From: Streptomyces sp. NBC_01283
Lineage (GTDB): Bacteria; Actinomycetota; Actinomycetes; Streptomycetales; Streptomycetaceae
Assembly: GCF_041435335.1 (NCBI RefSeq)
Contig: NZ_CP108430.1
Location: forward strand, 2,703,501 to 2,767,500
Reading direction: 5' to 3'
Length of the DNA stretch: 64,000 nucleotides
The translations under genes were made by a program, and so were the position numbers. Below, piece by piece: positions 1 through 9,230 of the stretch. How positions within the stretch are numbered: position 1 is the stretch's first letter; each line of letters starts with the position of its first letter. The notes beneath the pieces are model-generated. The model had not been told where the DNA came from, ran no database searches, and saw only the letters and a program-made list of their open reading frames with translations.

Positions 1-591
1 ATCGCCTTCGTGCCCTCGTACAACAACAGCGGCAAGTCGGCCGCCGAGCTGGAGAACGCCCCCAAGGAAGAGGTGGCTCCGCACGGCGTCTGGTGGGGTG
101 ACTGGGCACAGACCTCCGACCAGTGGATCGAGAAGGGCGGCCCGACGGGCGGCACGGGCGCGCCGTACGACTTCGCGGTCATCCACGTGACGCCCGAGAA
201 GGGCAGCGAGGGCCAGTCGCTCGAGGAGCAGGTCGGTTCGGCTCTCCCGGTGGACTTCAACGCCCCGGCCGTGCCCCAGATCAGCGACATGACGGCGACC
301 GGCTACCCGGCGGCTCCGCCGTTCGACGGCCAGAAGGCGTTCCAGTGCGCCGACAAGCCGGGCCGGCTCTCGATCAGCAAGCCCGACCCGACGATGTACC
401 GCATCGGCTGCACGATGACCGGCGGTTCGTCCGGCGGCGGCTGGGTCGCCGAGGGCTCGGACGGCAAGCCCGCCCTGGTCTCCAACACCTCCATCGGCCC
501 GGTGTCGGCCGGCTGGCTGGCCGGTCCGCGGCTCGGCAAGGAAGCCAAGGGCATCTACGGCGCGGTGAGCAAGAAGTTCGCCGACAAGTAG
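1..591 (+). CDS. Secreted trypsin-like serine protease, C-terminal part (5' end outside window)
   Basis: The reading frame is open from the first base, so the start lies upstream of the window. The visible 196 residues align almost without gaps to the C-terminal half of the next gene. They contain the expected catalytic aspartate region (APYDFAVIHV) and the catalytic serine region (TMTGGSSGGGW); the histidine segment is off the edge. Known of the family: S1-fold extracellular endopeptidases using a His/Asp/Ser triad. Substrate is unknown. Together with the downstream gene it forms a tandem duplicate pair, closed by its own hairpin terminator. Confidence 0.85.
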   Translation: MAFVPSYNNSGKSAAELENAPKEEVAPHGVWWGDWAQTSDQWIEKGGPTGGTGAPYDFAVIHVTPEKGSEGQSLEEQVGSALPVDFNAPAVPQISDMTATGYPAAPPFDGQKAFQCADKPGRLSISKPDPTMYRIGCTMTGGSSGGGWVAEGSDGKPALVSNTSIGPVSAGWLAGPRLGKEAKGIYGAVSKKFADK

Positions 592-629
592 CCGACGCGT
601 AGCTGACCAGCAAAGGCTGCTCGAAGTAC

Positions 630-668
630 GACGGCGGGGTCGCCGGAAACCTTCACGACCCCGCCGTC
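630..668 (+). terminator. Intrinsic terminator-like hairpin after first protease
   Basis: A 13-bp perfect GC-rich inverted repeat (630-642 pairing with 656-668) with a 13-nt loop lies 40 bases after the stop codon. There is no real U-tract, which is usual for streptomycete terminators. Confidence 0.7.
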
Positions 669-798
669 ATTCGTCCCCAATCACATGGGCATAGTGGGGT
701 GTTGCATCGGCGGGGCGCTCCCGGAGCCGCCACGCCGACACATGACAAGTACATGGCAATTGCAGCAATTACACGTTCAATTCGGGGGTTACAGCACC

Positions 799-2025
799 AT
801 GCGTTCCACTCGTGCGCCCTTCGCGCGCAGTCGCGGGCACCGTCTCGCACTCGCCGCCACCGGGCTCGCCGCAACTCTGGCACTCACCGCCACGGCCTGC
901 GGCCCCAGCGACGACAAGGCAAGCGACAAGGCTGATTCCGGCACCGCGCAGGGCGCCGACAAGGGGTCCGACACCAGTTCCGACACCGGTTCCGATGCCA
1001 AGCTGCCCGGCGACATCGCCGACAAGCTGAAGGACCACGGCATCGATCCCGACAAGTGGAAGGACGGGGCCTGGAAGAACTGGGACAAGGACGACTGGCT
1101 CCGCGAGTCCAAGGACTTCGTCAACCCGGTCATCGAGGGCCTCTGGAAGCCCGAGCGGATGAAGAAGGCCAAGGACCCGAACAAGACGATCGCCGCGAAG
1201 GACGCCCCGGCCGACCAGGGCGCGACCGACCCCGAGCCGTCGCCGGTCCAGGCCAAGCGCGAGAAGACGCCGTACCACGAGAACGCCGCCCCGGTCGGGA
1301 AGATCTTCTTCGACTCCCCCGAGGGCTCGATGGTCTGCTCCGGCACGGTCGTGACGGACCCGCGCAACCCGGGCAAGTCCAACCTCGTGTGGACCGCGGG
1401 CCACTGCGTGCACGCCGGTGCCGCCGGTGGCTGGTACCGCAACATCACCTTCGTGCCGGCGTACAACGACCTCGGCAAGTCCGAGGCGGAGCTGAGCAAC
1501 GCCGCCCCGCAGGAGGTCTCCCCCTACGGCCAGTACTGGGCCGACTGGGTCTCGACCTCCGCCGAGTGGATCGACCAGGGCGCCGCTTCGGGCGGTGCCG
1601 GTGCACCGTACGACTACGCCGTCATGCACGTGAAGCCGAAGCAGGGCGCCAAGTCGCTCGAGGAGACGGTCGGCAACGCGCTGGACGTGGACTTCTCGAC
1701 GCCGTCGGCGCAGAGCGTGAGCTCGATGGGCGCCTGGGGCTACCCCGCCGCCCCGCCGTACGACGGCCAGATCATGCACAAGTGCATCGACAAGCCGGGC
1801 CGCCTCTCGCTGACCTCCGCCCAGCCGACGATGTACCGCATCGGCTGCACCATGACCGGCGGTTCGTCCGGCGGCGGCTGGTTCCGCATGGTGGGCGACA
1901 AGACCCGGCTGGTCTCGAACACCTCGATCGGCCCGGCCGAGAACACCTGGCTGGCCGGACCGCAGCTGGGCAAGGGCGCCGAGCAGGTCTACGACATGAT
2001 GAGCAAGAAGTACGGCTCCCAATAG
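799..2025 (+). CDS. Lipoprotein-like trypsin-family serine protease (tandem paralog)
   Basis: A 409-residue protein. The N-terminus has Arg residues, a hydrophobic stretch (LALAATGLAATLALTATAC) and a Cys that fits a lipobox or the end of a signal peptide. An Asp/Lys/Ser-rich linker of about 150 residues follows. The protease domain has histidine in WTAGHC (about residue 201), aspartate in APYDYAVMHV (about 271) and serine in MTGGSSGGGW (about 356). The ATG at 799 was chosen because the signal peptide starts there and a G-rich stretch lies about 10 bases upstream; a longer reading from 685 adds a non-signal extension. It is predicted to act outside the membrane. The peptide substrate cannot be read from sequence. 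Confidence 0.88.
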   Translation: MRSTRAPFARSRGHRLALAATGLAATLALTATACGPSDDKASDKADSGTAQGADKGSDTSSDTGSDAKLPGDIADKLKDHGIDPDKWKDGAWKNWDKDDWLRESKDFVNPVIEGLWKPERMKKAKDPNKTIAAKDAPADQGATDPEPSPVQAKREKTPYHENAAPVGKIFFDSPEGSMVCSGTVVTDPRNPGKSNLVWTAGHCVHAGAAGGWYRNITFVPAYNDLGKSEAELSNAAPQEVSPYGQYWADWVSTSAEWIDQGAASGGAGAPYDYAVMHVKPKQGAKSLEETVGNALDVDFSTPSAQSVSSMGAWGYPAAPPYDGQIMHKCIDKPGRLSLTSAQPTMYRIGCTMTGGSSGGGWFRMVGDKTRLVSNTSIGPAENTWLAGPQLGKGAEQVYDMMSKKYGSQ

Positions 2026-2061
2026 CCGTACGGCGGGCGACCGCCGCACCTCGCACATGAC

Positions 2062-2106
2062 ATGACGAAGGCCCGCCCCCTACGAGAGGGGGCGGGCCTT
2101 CGTCAT
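2062..2106. terminator. Strong bidirectional terminator between protease and hflX
   Basis: A 19-bp perfect inverted repeat (2062-2080 with 2088-2106) and 7-nt loop sits between two convergent genes, so it can end both transcripts. Confidence 0.92.
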
Positions 2107-2142
2107 ATGGACCGCGTGAACCACGCCTGTCCGAGCCTGCTG

Positions 2143-3642
2143 TCAGCCTGCGACGGGAACGTACGGCGTGAGATCCGCCGCCAGTTCCGCGTGCACCTTC
2201 GCCTTGAGCAGCGTGCCCTCGGCGGTGTGCTCCTCGGAGAGCACCTCACCCTCGCCGTGCGCCCGGGAGATGAGCTGACCCTGCGTGTACGGCACGAGGG
2301 CCTCGATCTCGACCTCGGGCCGCGGGAGTTCGGTGTCGATGAGCGCGAGCAGCTCGTCGATACCGGCACCCGTGCGCGCGGAGACCGCGATCGCGTGCTT
2401 CTCGTTGCGCAGCAGCCGCTGGAGGACCAGTGGATCGGCCGCGTCCGCCTTGTTGACGATCACGATCTCGGGCACGTCGGTCGCGCCCACATCACGGATC
2501 ACCTCGCGCACGGCGGCGAGCTGCTCCTCCGGCACCGGGTGCGAGCCGTCCACCACGTGCAGGATCAGGTCGGACTCGCCGACCTCCTCCATCGTGGAAC
2601 GGAACGCCTCGACGAGGTGGTGCGGCAGGTGCCGCACGAACCCGACGGTGTCGGCCAGGGTGTAGGTCCGGCCGCTCGGCGTCTCGGCCCGGCGCACGGT
2701 CGGGTCGAGGGTGGCGAACAGCGAGTTCTCCACCAGGACGCCCGCGCCCGTGAGGCGGTTGAGCAGGGAGGACTTGCCCGCGTTCGTGTAACCGGCGATC
2801 GCGACCGAAGGCACCTTGTTGCGCTTGCGCTCCTGGCGCTTGATGTCGCGGCCCGTCTTCATCTCCGCGATCTCCCGGCGCATCTTCGCCATCTTCTCGC
2901 GGATCCGACGGCGGTCCGTCTCGATCTTGGTCTCACCGGGACCACGTGTCGCCATTCCGCCGCCACCGCTGGAACCGCCGCCGCCCATCTGACGGGAGAG
3001 CGACTGACCCCAGCCGCGAAGGCGCGGGAGCATGTACTGCATCTGGGCAAGGGCGACCTGCGCCTTGCCCTCTCGGGACTTGGCGTGCTGGGCGAAGATG
3101 TCGAGGATCAGGGCGGTCCTGTCGACCACCTTGACCTTGACGACGTCTTCGAGGTGAATCAGCTGGCCAGGGCTCAGCTCACCGTCACAGACGACGGTGT
3201 CGGCCCCGGTCTCGAGGACGATGTCACGCAGCTCCTGCGCCTTACCGGATCCGATGTACGTCGCCGGGTCGGGCTTGTCGCGGCGCTGGATGACGCCGTC
3301 GAGCACGAGCGCGCCTGCCGTCTCGGCCAGGGCGGCCAGCTCGGCGACGGAGTTCTCCGCGTCCTGCACCGTGCCCGAGGTCCACACGCCTACGAGGACC
3401 ACTCGCTCCAGACGGAGCTGTCGGTACTCGACTTCGGTGACGTCCTCGAGCTCGGTGGAGAGGCCGGCGACACGGCGCAGGGCCGCGCGCTCGGAGCGGT
3501 CGAACTGTTCGCCGTCCCGCTCTCCGTCGATCTCGTGGCTCCAGGCGACGTCCTCTTCCATCAGGGCATCGGCCCGAAGACCTTCGGGGTAGTTCTGCGC
3601 GAGGCTCTGCGCGTCCTGGGAAGGGGAAGAAGAGGAGGTCAT
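2143..3642 (-). CDS. hflX: GTPase HflX
   Basis: A 499-residue translational GTPase-family protein. Known of the family: HflX binds the 50S subunit and splits stalled or stress-inactivated ribosomes. The N-terminal HflX domain contains the glycine-rich linker GGGGSSGGGG. It is followed by a coiled-coil segment and the G domain with G1 GYTNAGKSS (about residue 284), the DTVGF G3 motif (about 331) and the NKAD G4 motif (about 397). The ATG at 3642 was preferred over a longer frame because TAAGGATCC precedes it and the extension is Pro/Gly-rich and unlike HflX. It is transcribed leftward into the strong terminator at 2062-2106. Confidence 0.95.
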   Translation of the reverse strand: MTSSSSPSQDAQSLAQNYPEGLRADALMEEDVAWSHEIDGERDGEQFDRSERAALRRVAGLSTELEDVTEVEYRQLRLERVVLVGVWTSGTVQDAENSVAELAALAETAGALVLDGVIQRRDKPDPATYIGSGKAQELRDIVLETGADTVVCDGELSPGQLIHLEDVVKVKVVDRTALILDIFAQHAKSREGKAQVALAQMQYMLPRLRGWGQSLSRQMGGGGSSGGGGMATRGPGETKIETDRRRIREKMAKMRREIAEMKTGRDIKRQERKRNKVPSVAIAGYTNAGKSSLLNRLTGAGVLVENSLFATLDPTVRRAETPSGRTYTLADTVGFVRHLPHHLVEAFRSTMEEVGESDLILHVVDGSHPVPEEQLAAVREVIRDVGATDVPEIVIVNKADAADPLVLQRLLRNEKHAIAVSARTGAGIDELLALIDTELPRPEVEIEALVPYTQGQLISRAHGEGEVLSEEHTAEGTLLKAKVHAELAADLTPYVPVAG

Positions 3643-3706
3643 TGGATCCTTACGTCGATGGGATTCTTCATAGGCGACAACGCTCGGGGCCGCCCCAGGA
3701 TTCCCC

Positions 3707-3726
3707 GGGCCGGCCGGTGCCGGCCC
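3707..3726 (-). terminator. Hairpin between M1 peptidase and hflX
   Basis: An 8-bp GC stem (3707-3714 with 3719-3726) with a 4-nt loop lies about 90 bases beyond the peptidase stop. It is a plausible weak terminator or attenuator ahead of hflX. Confidence 0.45.
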
Positions 3727-3812
3727 TGAGATCACCCCGAAGGGTTTTCCCGGGCCCGCAGCGACGCCGACCTGAAGATGGTTGCACGGAACGGCCCGTC
3801 TCGTCACGCAGA

Positions 3813-5300
3813 TTATTTCCCGGCTGCGGCTGCCTTACGCCAGTCCGGATGGCCCGGCATCGGCGGCGTCTTCGCGCCGTACAGCCAGGCGTCGAAGAAG
3901 CCGCTCAGGTCGCGGCCCGAGATCGTCGAGGCGAGCCGCACGAAGTCCGCGGTCGTCGCGTTGCCGTCCCGGTAGGTGCGCACGAAGTCGCGCTCCAGGC
4001 GGTCGAAGTCGTCCTGCCCGATCTCCTGCCGCAGCGCGTAGAGCACCAGCGCGCTGCCGTCGTACACCACCGGGCGGAAGATGCTGATCTTCTGGCCCGG
4101 CGCGGGTCCCTTCGGCGCGGCCGGCGGTCCGCCCGCGGCACGCCAGCCGTCCGACTGCCGATAGGCCTCACGCATCCGCTTCCGCAGGGGCTTCTTCGAC
4201 TTCTCCTCGGCGAAGAGGGCCTCGTACCAGGTGGCGTGCCCTTCGTTGAGCCAGAGATCGGACCAGGACCTCGGGCTCACGCTGTCGCCGAACCACTGGT
4301 GCGCCAGCTCGTGCACCATGATCGAGTCCACATACCACTCAGGGAACTCGGGCCGCTTGAACAGGTCGCGCTCGAAGAGGGACAGGGTCTGCGTCTCTAG
4401 TTCGAAGCCGGTCTGTGCCTGAGCCATCAGCACGCCGTACGCCTCGAAGGGGTAGCGGCCGACCTTCCCCTCCATCCAGCTGATCTGGTCAGGCGTCTTC
4501 TTCAGCCAGCGCTCCATCACCTTGCGGTCCTTGGTGGGCACCACATCGCGTACGGGGAGGCCGTGCGGCCCGGAGCGGTGCACCACGGTGGAGCGGCCGA
4601 TGGACACCTGCGCCAGTTCCGTGGCCATGGGGTGGCGGGTGCGGAAGACCCGCGTGGTGGTGGACCCCATATGCGCCGTGGCGACCGGCAGTCCGTTGGC
4701 GACGGCGGTGAGCGCCTTCGGGGTGGTCACGCGGAACGTGAACTGTGCCTTGTCGGCGGGGTGGTCGTTGCACGGGAACACACGGTGCCCGGCGTCTGCC
4801 TGATTGGCCATGGCGAGCCCGTCGGCGGTCGGCACCCAGCCACCGTCCTGGTCCTTCGTGGGAGCGGGATCGCTGGTGTGCCGGACGGTGATCCGCATCT
4901 GCTCGCCCTGGCTCAGCGGCTGCGCCGGCGTGACGACCAGATCCTCACCGGTGGTCTCGAAGCGGGCTGGTTCGCCGTTGACGTCGACGGAGCGGACCTT
5001 GCCGTGGGCGAAGTCGAGGTTGACCCGCTCCAGCGGGGCGCTCGCACGGGCGTCGATCACCGTCACTGCATCGAGCGGCTTCTTGTTGTCACCGCCGTAC
5101 GTGAAGGCGATGTCGTACGACATGACGTCGTACCCGGGATTGCCCAGGTGCGGGAAGAGCCGGTCGCCGATGCCGAGCGGCTTGGCCGGTGACGGCGCGC
5201 CCGCGGCGAGGAGGGTGGCGGAGGTGGCCGCGGCCAGGAGCGCGGTCGCGATGCGGAGAGTCCTCGGCCGTGAGGCCTTGACCCGGGGGGTGAGCAGCAT
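3813..5300 (-). CDS. Secreted M1-family zinc metallopeptidase
   Basis: A 495-residue gluzincin. An N-terminal signal peptide (Arg-rich start, then an Ala/Leu core ending near residue 33) sends it out of the cell. The M1 N-terminal beta domain is followed by the zinc site HELAHQWFGDS, with the third ligand in WLNEGHATW. Known of the family: aminopeptidases that trim N-terminal residues from peptides. The usual GAMEN exopeptidase loop is replaced by FELETQT, and the protein is much shorter than the roughly 850-residue PepN type because the C-terminal helical domain is short. Exact specificity is therefore uncertain. Confidence 0.9.
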   Translation of the reverse strand: MLLTPRVKASRPRTLRIATALLAAATSATLLAAGAPSPAKPLGIGDRLFPHLGNPGYDVMSYDIAFTYGGDNKKPLDAVTVIDARASAPLERVNLDFAHGKVRSVDVNGEPARFETTGEDLVVTPAQPLSQGEQMRITVRHTSDPAPTKDQDGGWVPTADGLAMANQADAGHRVFPCNDHPADKAQFTFRVTTPKALTAVANGLPVATAHMGSTTTRVFRTRHPMATELAQVSIGRSTVVHRSGPHGLPVRDVVPTKDRKVMERWLKKTPDQISWMEGKVGRYPFEAYGVLMAQAQTGFELETQTLSLFERDLFKRPEFPEWYVDSIMVHELAHQWFGDSVSPRSWSDLWLNEGHATWYEALFAEEKSKKPLRKRMREAYRQSDGWRAAGGPPAAPKGPAPGQKISIFRPVVYDGSALVLYALRQEIGQDDFDRLERDFVRTYRDGNATTADFVRLASTISGRDLSGFFDAWLYGAKTPPMPGHPDWRKAAAAGK

Positions 5301-5411
5301 GAACTACCGCTATCAGCGCGAACCTTCCGGACCGGTGTCGGCGCGCGACGTGCCACTCGAACGAGTTGCCAGTAGGCGGCCGGGGCGACGCCGACACCCC
5401 GTGGCCGACGC

Positions 5412-7571
5412 CTACGAAGTCGCCGCCGTGGGGTGCTGGGCACGGCTGACGTCGTACACCCCGGGCACCGCCCGCATGGCGCGCATCAGCCCCGGAAGGT
5501 GCGCCGCGTCCGGCAGTTGCAGCGTGTACGTGTGACGCACGCGCTGCTGGCTCGGCGGCTCGACGGTCGCCGACATGACCTCGACGCCCTCCAGGGCGAT
5601 GGCTTCGGTGAGGTCCGCCAGCAGATGCGCACGCCCGAACGATTCGGCGATCAGTGTCACCCGGCACTCCGCGCTGTCTCCCCAGCGCACGCCGACCTCG
5701 GCACGCCCCACCTCCTTCATGCGCGCGACGGCGGGACACTCGACGCGGTGCACGGTGACGACGCCGCCGCGGACGGCGAAGGCGGTCACCTCGTCGGGCG
5801 GGACGGGCGTACAGCAGCCCGCGAGCCGTACGCTCGCGCCTTCCCTGTCCACCACGGCGTTCGCCGCGGCGGGGCGCGGGAAGTCCGAGGCCTGCGGCGG
5901 GGGCGCGGGGGCTGTCTTCTCCGGGGGTGACGCCGCGGGCGCCGACGCGGGCGTGGGGTGGGTCGTGAGCCAGCGCCGGATGGCGATCCTCGCGGCGGGC
6001 GTGCGCGCGTGGTCGAGCCACTCGCGCGATGGTCCGGACGCCGCGTCCTGTCCCATGAGCAACTGGACCGTGTCACCGTCCCGCAGGACCGTGCTCAGCG
6101 TCGCCAGGCGTCCGTTGACACGTGCTCCGATGCAGGCGTGGGCGTCCTCGCCGTACTGGGCGTAGGCGGCGTCGACGCAGCTCGCGCCCGCGGGCAGTCC
6201 CAGGGTGCCGCCGTCGGGGCGGAAGACGGCGATCTCGCGGTCCTGGGCGAGGTCTTCGCGGAGCGTGGACCAGAACGTGTCCGGGTCGGGGGCCGCTTCC
6301 TGCCAGTCGAGGAGGCGGGAGAGCCAGCCGGGCCGGGTCGGGTCGGCGCGCTCACCCTCGACGGCGTCGTCGGAGGGGGCGTTGCTTCCGGCGTCGGACT
6401 GCTCCTCCGAAGGAGGAGCGTACGGATTGCGCAGGGCGACGACGCCGGCCTCGGCCACCTTGTGCATCTGATGCGTACGGATGAGGACTTCGGCGACCTC
6501 TCCGTCCGGGCGGGCCACGGCCGTGTGCAGCGATTGGTAGAGGTTGAACTTCGGTACGGCGATGAAGTCCTTGAACTCCGAGACCACCGGCGTGAAGCAG
6601 GTGTGCAGCTCACCGAGGACGCCGTAACAGTCCGCGTCCTCGTTCACCAGGACCAGGAGGCGTCCGAAGTCGGCCGCGCGCATCTCGCCGCGTTTGCGGT
6701 GCACCCGGTGGACCGAGAAGTAGTGCCGCGGCCTGATGAGGACTTCGGCGGCGATGCCCGCCTCGCGCAGCACCGCGCGGACGTCGTCCGCCGTCCCTTC
6801 CAGCGGGTCTCCCCCGTGCGCGGCGTTGGCCTCGATCAGCTCCTGGACCCGGGAGTACTCCTCCGGGAGGAGGATCGCGAAGACGAGGTCCTCGAGCTCG
6901 GTCTTGAGCGCCTGCACGCCGAGGCGTTCGGCGAGCGGAATGAGCACGTCCCGCGTCACCTTGGCGATCCGTGCCTGTTTCTCGGGGCGCATGACACCGA
7001 GCGTGCGCATGTTGTGCAGGCGGTCGGCGAGTTTGATCGACATGACGCGTACGTCGTTGCCGGTGGCCACGAGCATCTTGCGGAAGGTCTCGGGCTCGGC
7101 GGCCGCTCCGTAGTCGACCTTTTCCAGCTTCGTGACGCCGTCGACCAGATAGCAGACGTCGTCGCCGAACTCCGTGCGCACCTGATCGAGTGTCACGTCC
7201 GTGTCCTCGACGGTGTCGTGGAGCAGCGACGCGGTCAAGGTCGTGGTCTCGGCGCCCAGTTGGGCCAGGATCAGGGTCACCGCGAGCGGATGTGTGATGT
7301 ACGGCTCACCGCTCTTGCGCATCTGGCCGCGGTGGGAGGACTCCGCCAGGACCCACGCGCGCCGCAAGGGCTCCAGATCCGCGTCCGGGTAGTGGGCGCG
7401 ATGGGCTTCCGCCACATGGCCGATCGCATCCGGCAAGCGGTCCCGGGTGGCGGGCCCCATCAGGGCCGCCCGGCCGAGCCTGCGCAGGTCAAGCCGTGGA
7501 CGACCGCGCCTGCGCTGCGCTGCGGGCGTCGCGGGGCCAGACATCGCGGGGTTTGTGGCCTCCGCACTCAT
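5412..7571 (-). CDS. rshA: RelA/SpoT homolog (second RSH protein, RshA-like)
   Basis: A 719-residue long-form RSH protein that makes and/or degrades (p)ppGpp. Order: HD hydrolase (about 60-210, with LLHDTVEDT near residue 119 and IKLADRLHNMRTL), synthetase domain (about 250-370, with EFKDFIAVPK, YQSLHTAV and EVLIRT), TGS (about 455-520) and a C-terminal ACT domain. The hydrolase motifs look intact. In the synthetase domain the usual D-L-x-A-x-R motif reads DFGRLLVLV, so the Arg is lost. The start ATG has GGAGGTGCCC directly upstream. Its position beside dapF matches S. coelicolor rshA (SCO5794), not relA. Synthetase activity should not be assumed from family membership. Confidence 0.9.
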   Translation of the reverse strand: MSAEATNPAMSGPATPAAQRRRGRPRLDLRRLGRAALMGPATRDRLPDAIGHVAEAHRAHYPDADLEPLRRAWVLAESSHRGQMRKSGEPYITHPLAVTLILAQLGAETTTLTASLLHDTVEDTDVTLDQVRTEFGDDVCYLVDGVTKLEKVDYGAAAEPETFRKMLVATGNDVRVMSIKLADRLHNMRTLGVMRPEKQARIAKVTRDVLIPLAERLGVQALKTELEDLVFAILLPEEYSRVQELIEANAAHGGDPLEGTADDVRAVLREAGIAAEVLIRPRHYFSVHRVHRKRGEMRAADFGRLLVLVNEDADCYGVLGELHTCFTPVVSEFKDFIAVPKFNLYQSLHTAVARPDGEVAEVLIRTHQMHKVAEAGVVALRNPYAPPSEEQSDAGSNAPSDDAVEGERADPTRPGWLSRLLDWQEAAPDPDTFWSTLREDLAQDREIAVFRPDGGTLGLPAGASCVDAAYAQYGEDAHACIGARVNGRLATLSTVLRDGDTVQLLMGQDAASGPSREWLDHARTPAARIAIRRWLTTHPTPASAPAASPPEKTAPAPPPQASDFPRPAAANAVVDREGASVRLAGCCTPVPPDEVTAFAVRGGVVTVHRVECPAVARMKEVGRAEVGVRWGDSAECRVTLIAESFGRAHLLADLTEAIALEGVEVMSATVEPPSQQRVRHTYTLQLPDAAHLPGLMRAMRAVPGVYDVSRAQHPTAATS

Positions 7572-7713
7572 GGGCACCTCCGGCTGCTCCGACCGGCGGT
7601 GAGCGGACGACGGCGTGCTCCGTCCGGGCCGGTGCTTGATGCTACCGAGCCCACCACGCGCCGCTGACCGCCTCTCGCCGAGCGTGAAACGGATCACCCA
7701 TTCGAGCGACAGT

Positions 7714-8592
7714 TCACGGGTTTACAGTTTCGAACCATTTCGCGTCGATCTCGCCTTCGACGACGATCACCGCGGGGCCCGTCATCTCGATCTCGCCGTC
7801 GGGCCGCTCGGTGATCACCAGGCTCCCACCAGGCAGATCGACGGTGTACGTGACCGGCGAACCGGTCGCCGCGGGGTCCGCCCCGTCCCTGCGCGCCGCC
7901 GCGACGGCCACGGCGCACGCTCCCGTGCCGCACGAGCGGGTCTCGCCCGCGCCGCGCTCGTGCACCCGCATGGCGACGTGACGAGGGCCACGGTCGACGA
8001 CGAACTCGACGTTCACACCGTCCGGGTAGGCCGAGGCGGGGCTGAATGGCGGCGGGTCGTACAGGTTGCCCGCGTGGCTCAGGTCGTCCACGAAGGCGAC
8101 CGCGTGCGGGTTGCCCATGTTCACGTTGCGCGCCGGCCACTGGTGATCGGCCACGGAGACGCTGACGTCCCCTTCGGGGAAGGACGCCTTGCCCATGCCG
8201 ACGGTGACATCCCCGCCGGCCGCCGCCTTGGCGATGTGCACAGTCTTCACGCCGCCCCGGGTGGCGACGGCCAGATCGCCCTCACCCACCAGTCCGGCGC
8301 GCTGCAGATAGCGGGCGAAGACGCGCACGCCGTTGCCGCACATCTCCGCGATCGAGCCGTCGCCGTTGCGGTAGTCCATGAACCATTCGGCCTCGGCGGC
8401 CAAGTGGCGCACCTCGGGGTGGGCCGCGGAACGCACGACGTGCAGCAGACCGTCGCCCCCGATGCCCGCACGGCGGTCGCACAGGGCGGCGACAGCGGCC
8501 GGGGGCAGCTCGATGGCGTTCTCGGGGTCAGGGATGATCACGAAGTCGTTCTCGGTCCCGTGCCCCTTGAGGAAGGCGATCCGCGTGCTCAT
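7714..8592 (-). CDS. dapF: Diaminopimelate epimerase
   Basis: A 292-residue cytoplasmic enzyme that interconverts LL- and meso-diaminopimelate for lysine and peptidoglycan synthesis. The two catalytic cysteines of the cofactor-free two-base mechanism are visible: MCGNGVRVF (about residue 84) and SCGTGAC (about 222). Length is slightly above the usual 275. It lies upstream of rshA in the same orientation with a 142-base gap, and downstream of the miaA-side genes. Streptomyces peptidoglycan normally carries LL-DAP, so the enzyme here is expected mainly to supply lysine. Confidence 0.95.
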   Translation of the reverse strand: MSTRIAFLKGHGTENDFVIIPDPENAIELPPAAVAALCDRRAGIGGDGLLHVVRSAAHPEVRHLAAEAEWFMDYRNGDGSIAEMCGNGVRVFARYLQRAGLVGEGDLAVATRGGVKTVHIAKAAAGGDVTVGMGKASFPEGDVSVSVADHQWPARNVNMGNPHAVAFVDDLSHAGNLYDPPPFSPASAYPDGVNVEFVVDRGPRHVAMRVHERGAGETRSCGTGACAVAVAAARRDGADPAATGSPVTYTVDLPGGSLVITERPDGEIEMTGPAVIVVEGEIDAKWFETVNP

Positions 8593-8667
8593 TCCTCGAT
8601 CGTACGGGGTGCCGACGACAGTCCGTCGTCAAGGTGCCCACCAGGGCCCTGACCTCGTACGACGCCG

Positions 8668-9129
8668 TCAGCGAAGGCGCGCCACCCGCCACACGGCGAG
8701 GACGGCGACGGCGAGGAACACCAGGGCGTACGCGGAGACGATCCGCCAGTCCGGGCGGCGTCCGGAACCGCGCTCCGGGAGCCCCGGCCAGGTGTGCCCC
8801 ACGCGGCGGGCGGCCATCATGCCCCAGCCCGCGGCGCAGCTGCTGATCAGGAGTCCGAGCATGGCGACGACGGCGCCGCCGTCCCCGAACTCGAAGGCCA
8901 GCGGGAAGGCGAACATCAGCGATCCGGCGGCGGCGAGGATGACGATCGGTGCGAGCTGCCAGATGCGCAGACGGCGCTGCGGGCGTAGTTCGACCTCGAC
9001 CTCCGCCGCGACCATGGCGTCCGCGACGGGACCGTCGTCGGTCACGCCGTCCGGCACCACGTCAGGTCCGTCCGGGGTCAGCTCGCCGCCGTCATGCGCG
9101 GTGTCTCGAGGGCCGGCCTCCATCGCCAT
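8668..9129 (-). CDS. Small membrane protein of unknown function
   Basis: About 153 residues. An acidic N-terminal tail of about 60 residues is followed by three predicted membrane helices (IVILAAAGSLMFAFPLAF, VVAMLGLLISSCAAGWGMM and IVSAYALVFLAVAVLAVW) and a short Arg-rich end. I do not recognise a named family. The start is uncertain: ATG at 9129 has GGAGGGCGG before it, the ATG two codons on is equally possible, and a longer frame begins at 9180. It sits between miaA and dapF in the same direction. Confidence 0.7.
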   Translation of the reverse strand: MAMEAGPRDTAHDGGELTPDGPDVVPDGVTDDGPVADAMVAAEVEVELRPQRRLRIWQLAPIVILAAAGSLMFAFPLAFEFGDGGAVVAMLGLLISSCAAGWGMMAARRVGHTWPGLPERGSGRRPDWRIVSAYALVFLAVAVLAVWRVARLR

Positions 9130-9230
9130 CCGCCCTCCCACTTCGGACTCCACTGGTCGATCGATGGTCGATGATGGCACGGCGCCAGGGGCCGGGATGA
9201 CCGCCGGAGCGTCCCGATGCCATCACGTGA

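Noticed and set aside
2062..3729. A 555-codon plus-strand frame
   Set aside because: It is fully antisense to hflX and its translation is Arg/Gly/Leu-rich with no domain.
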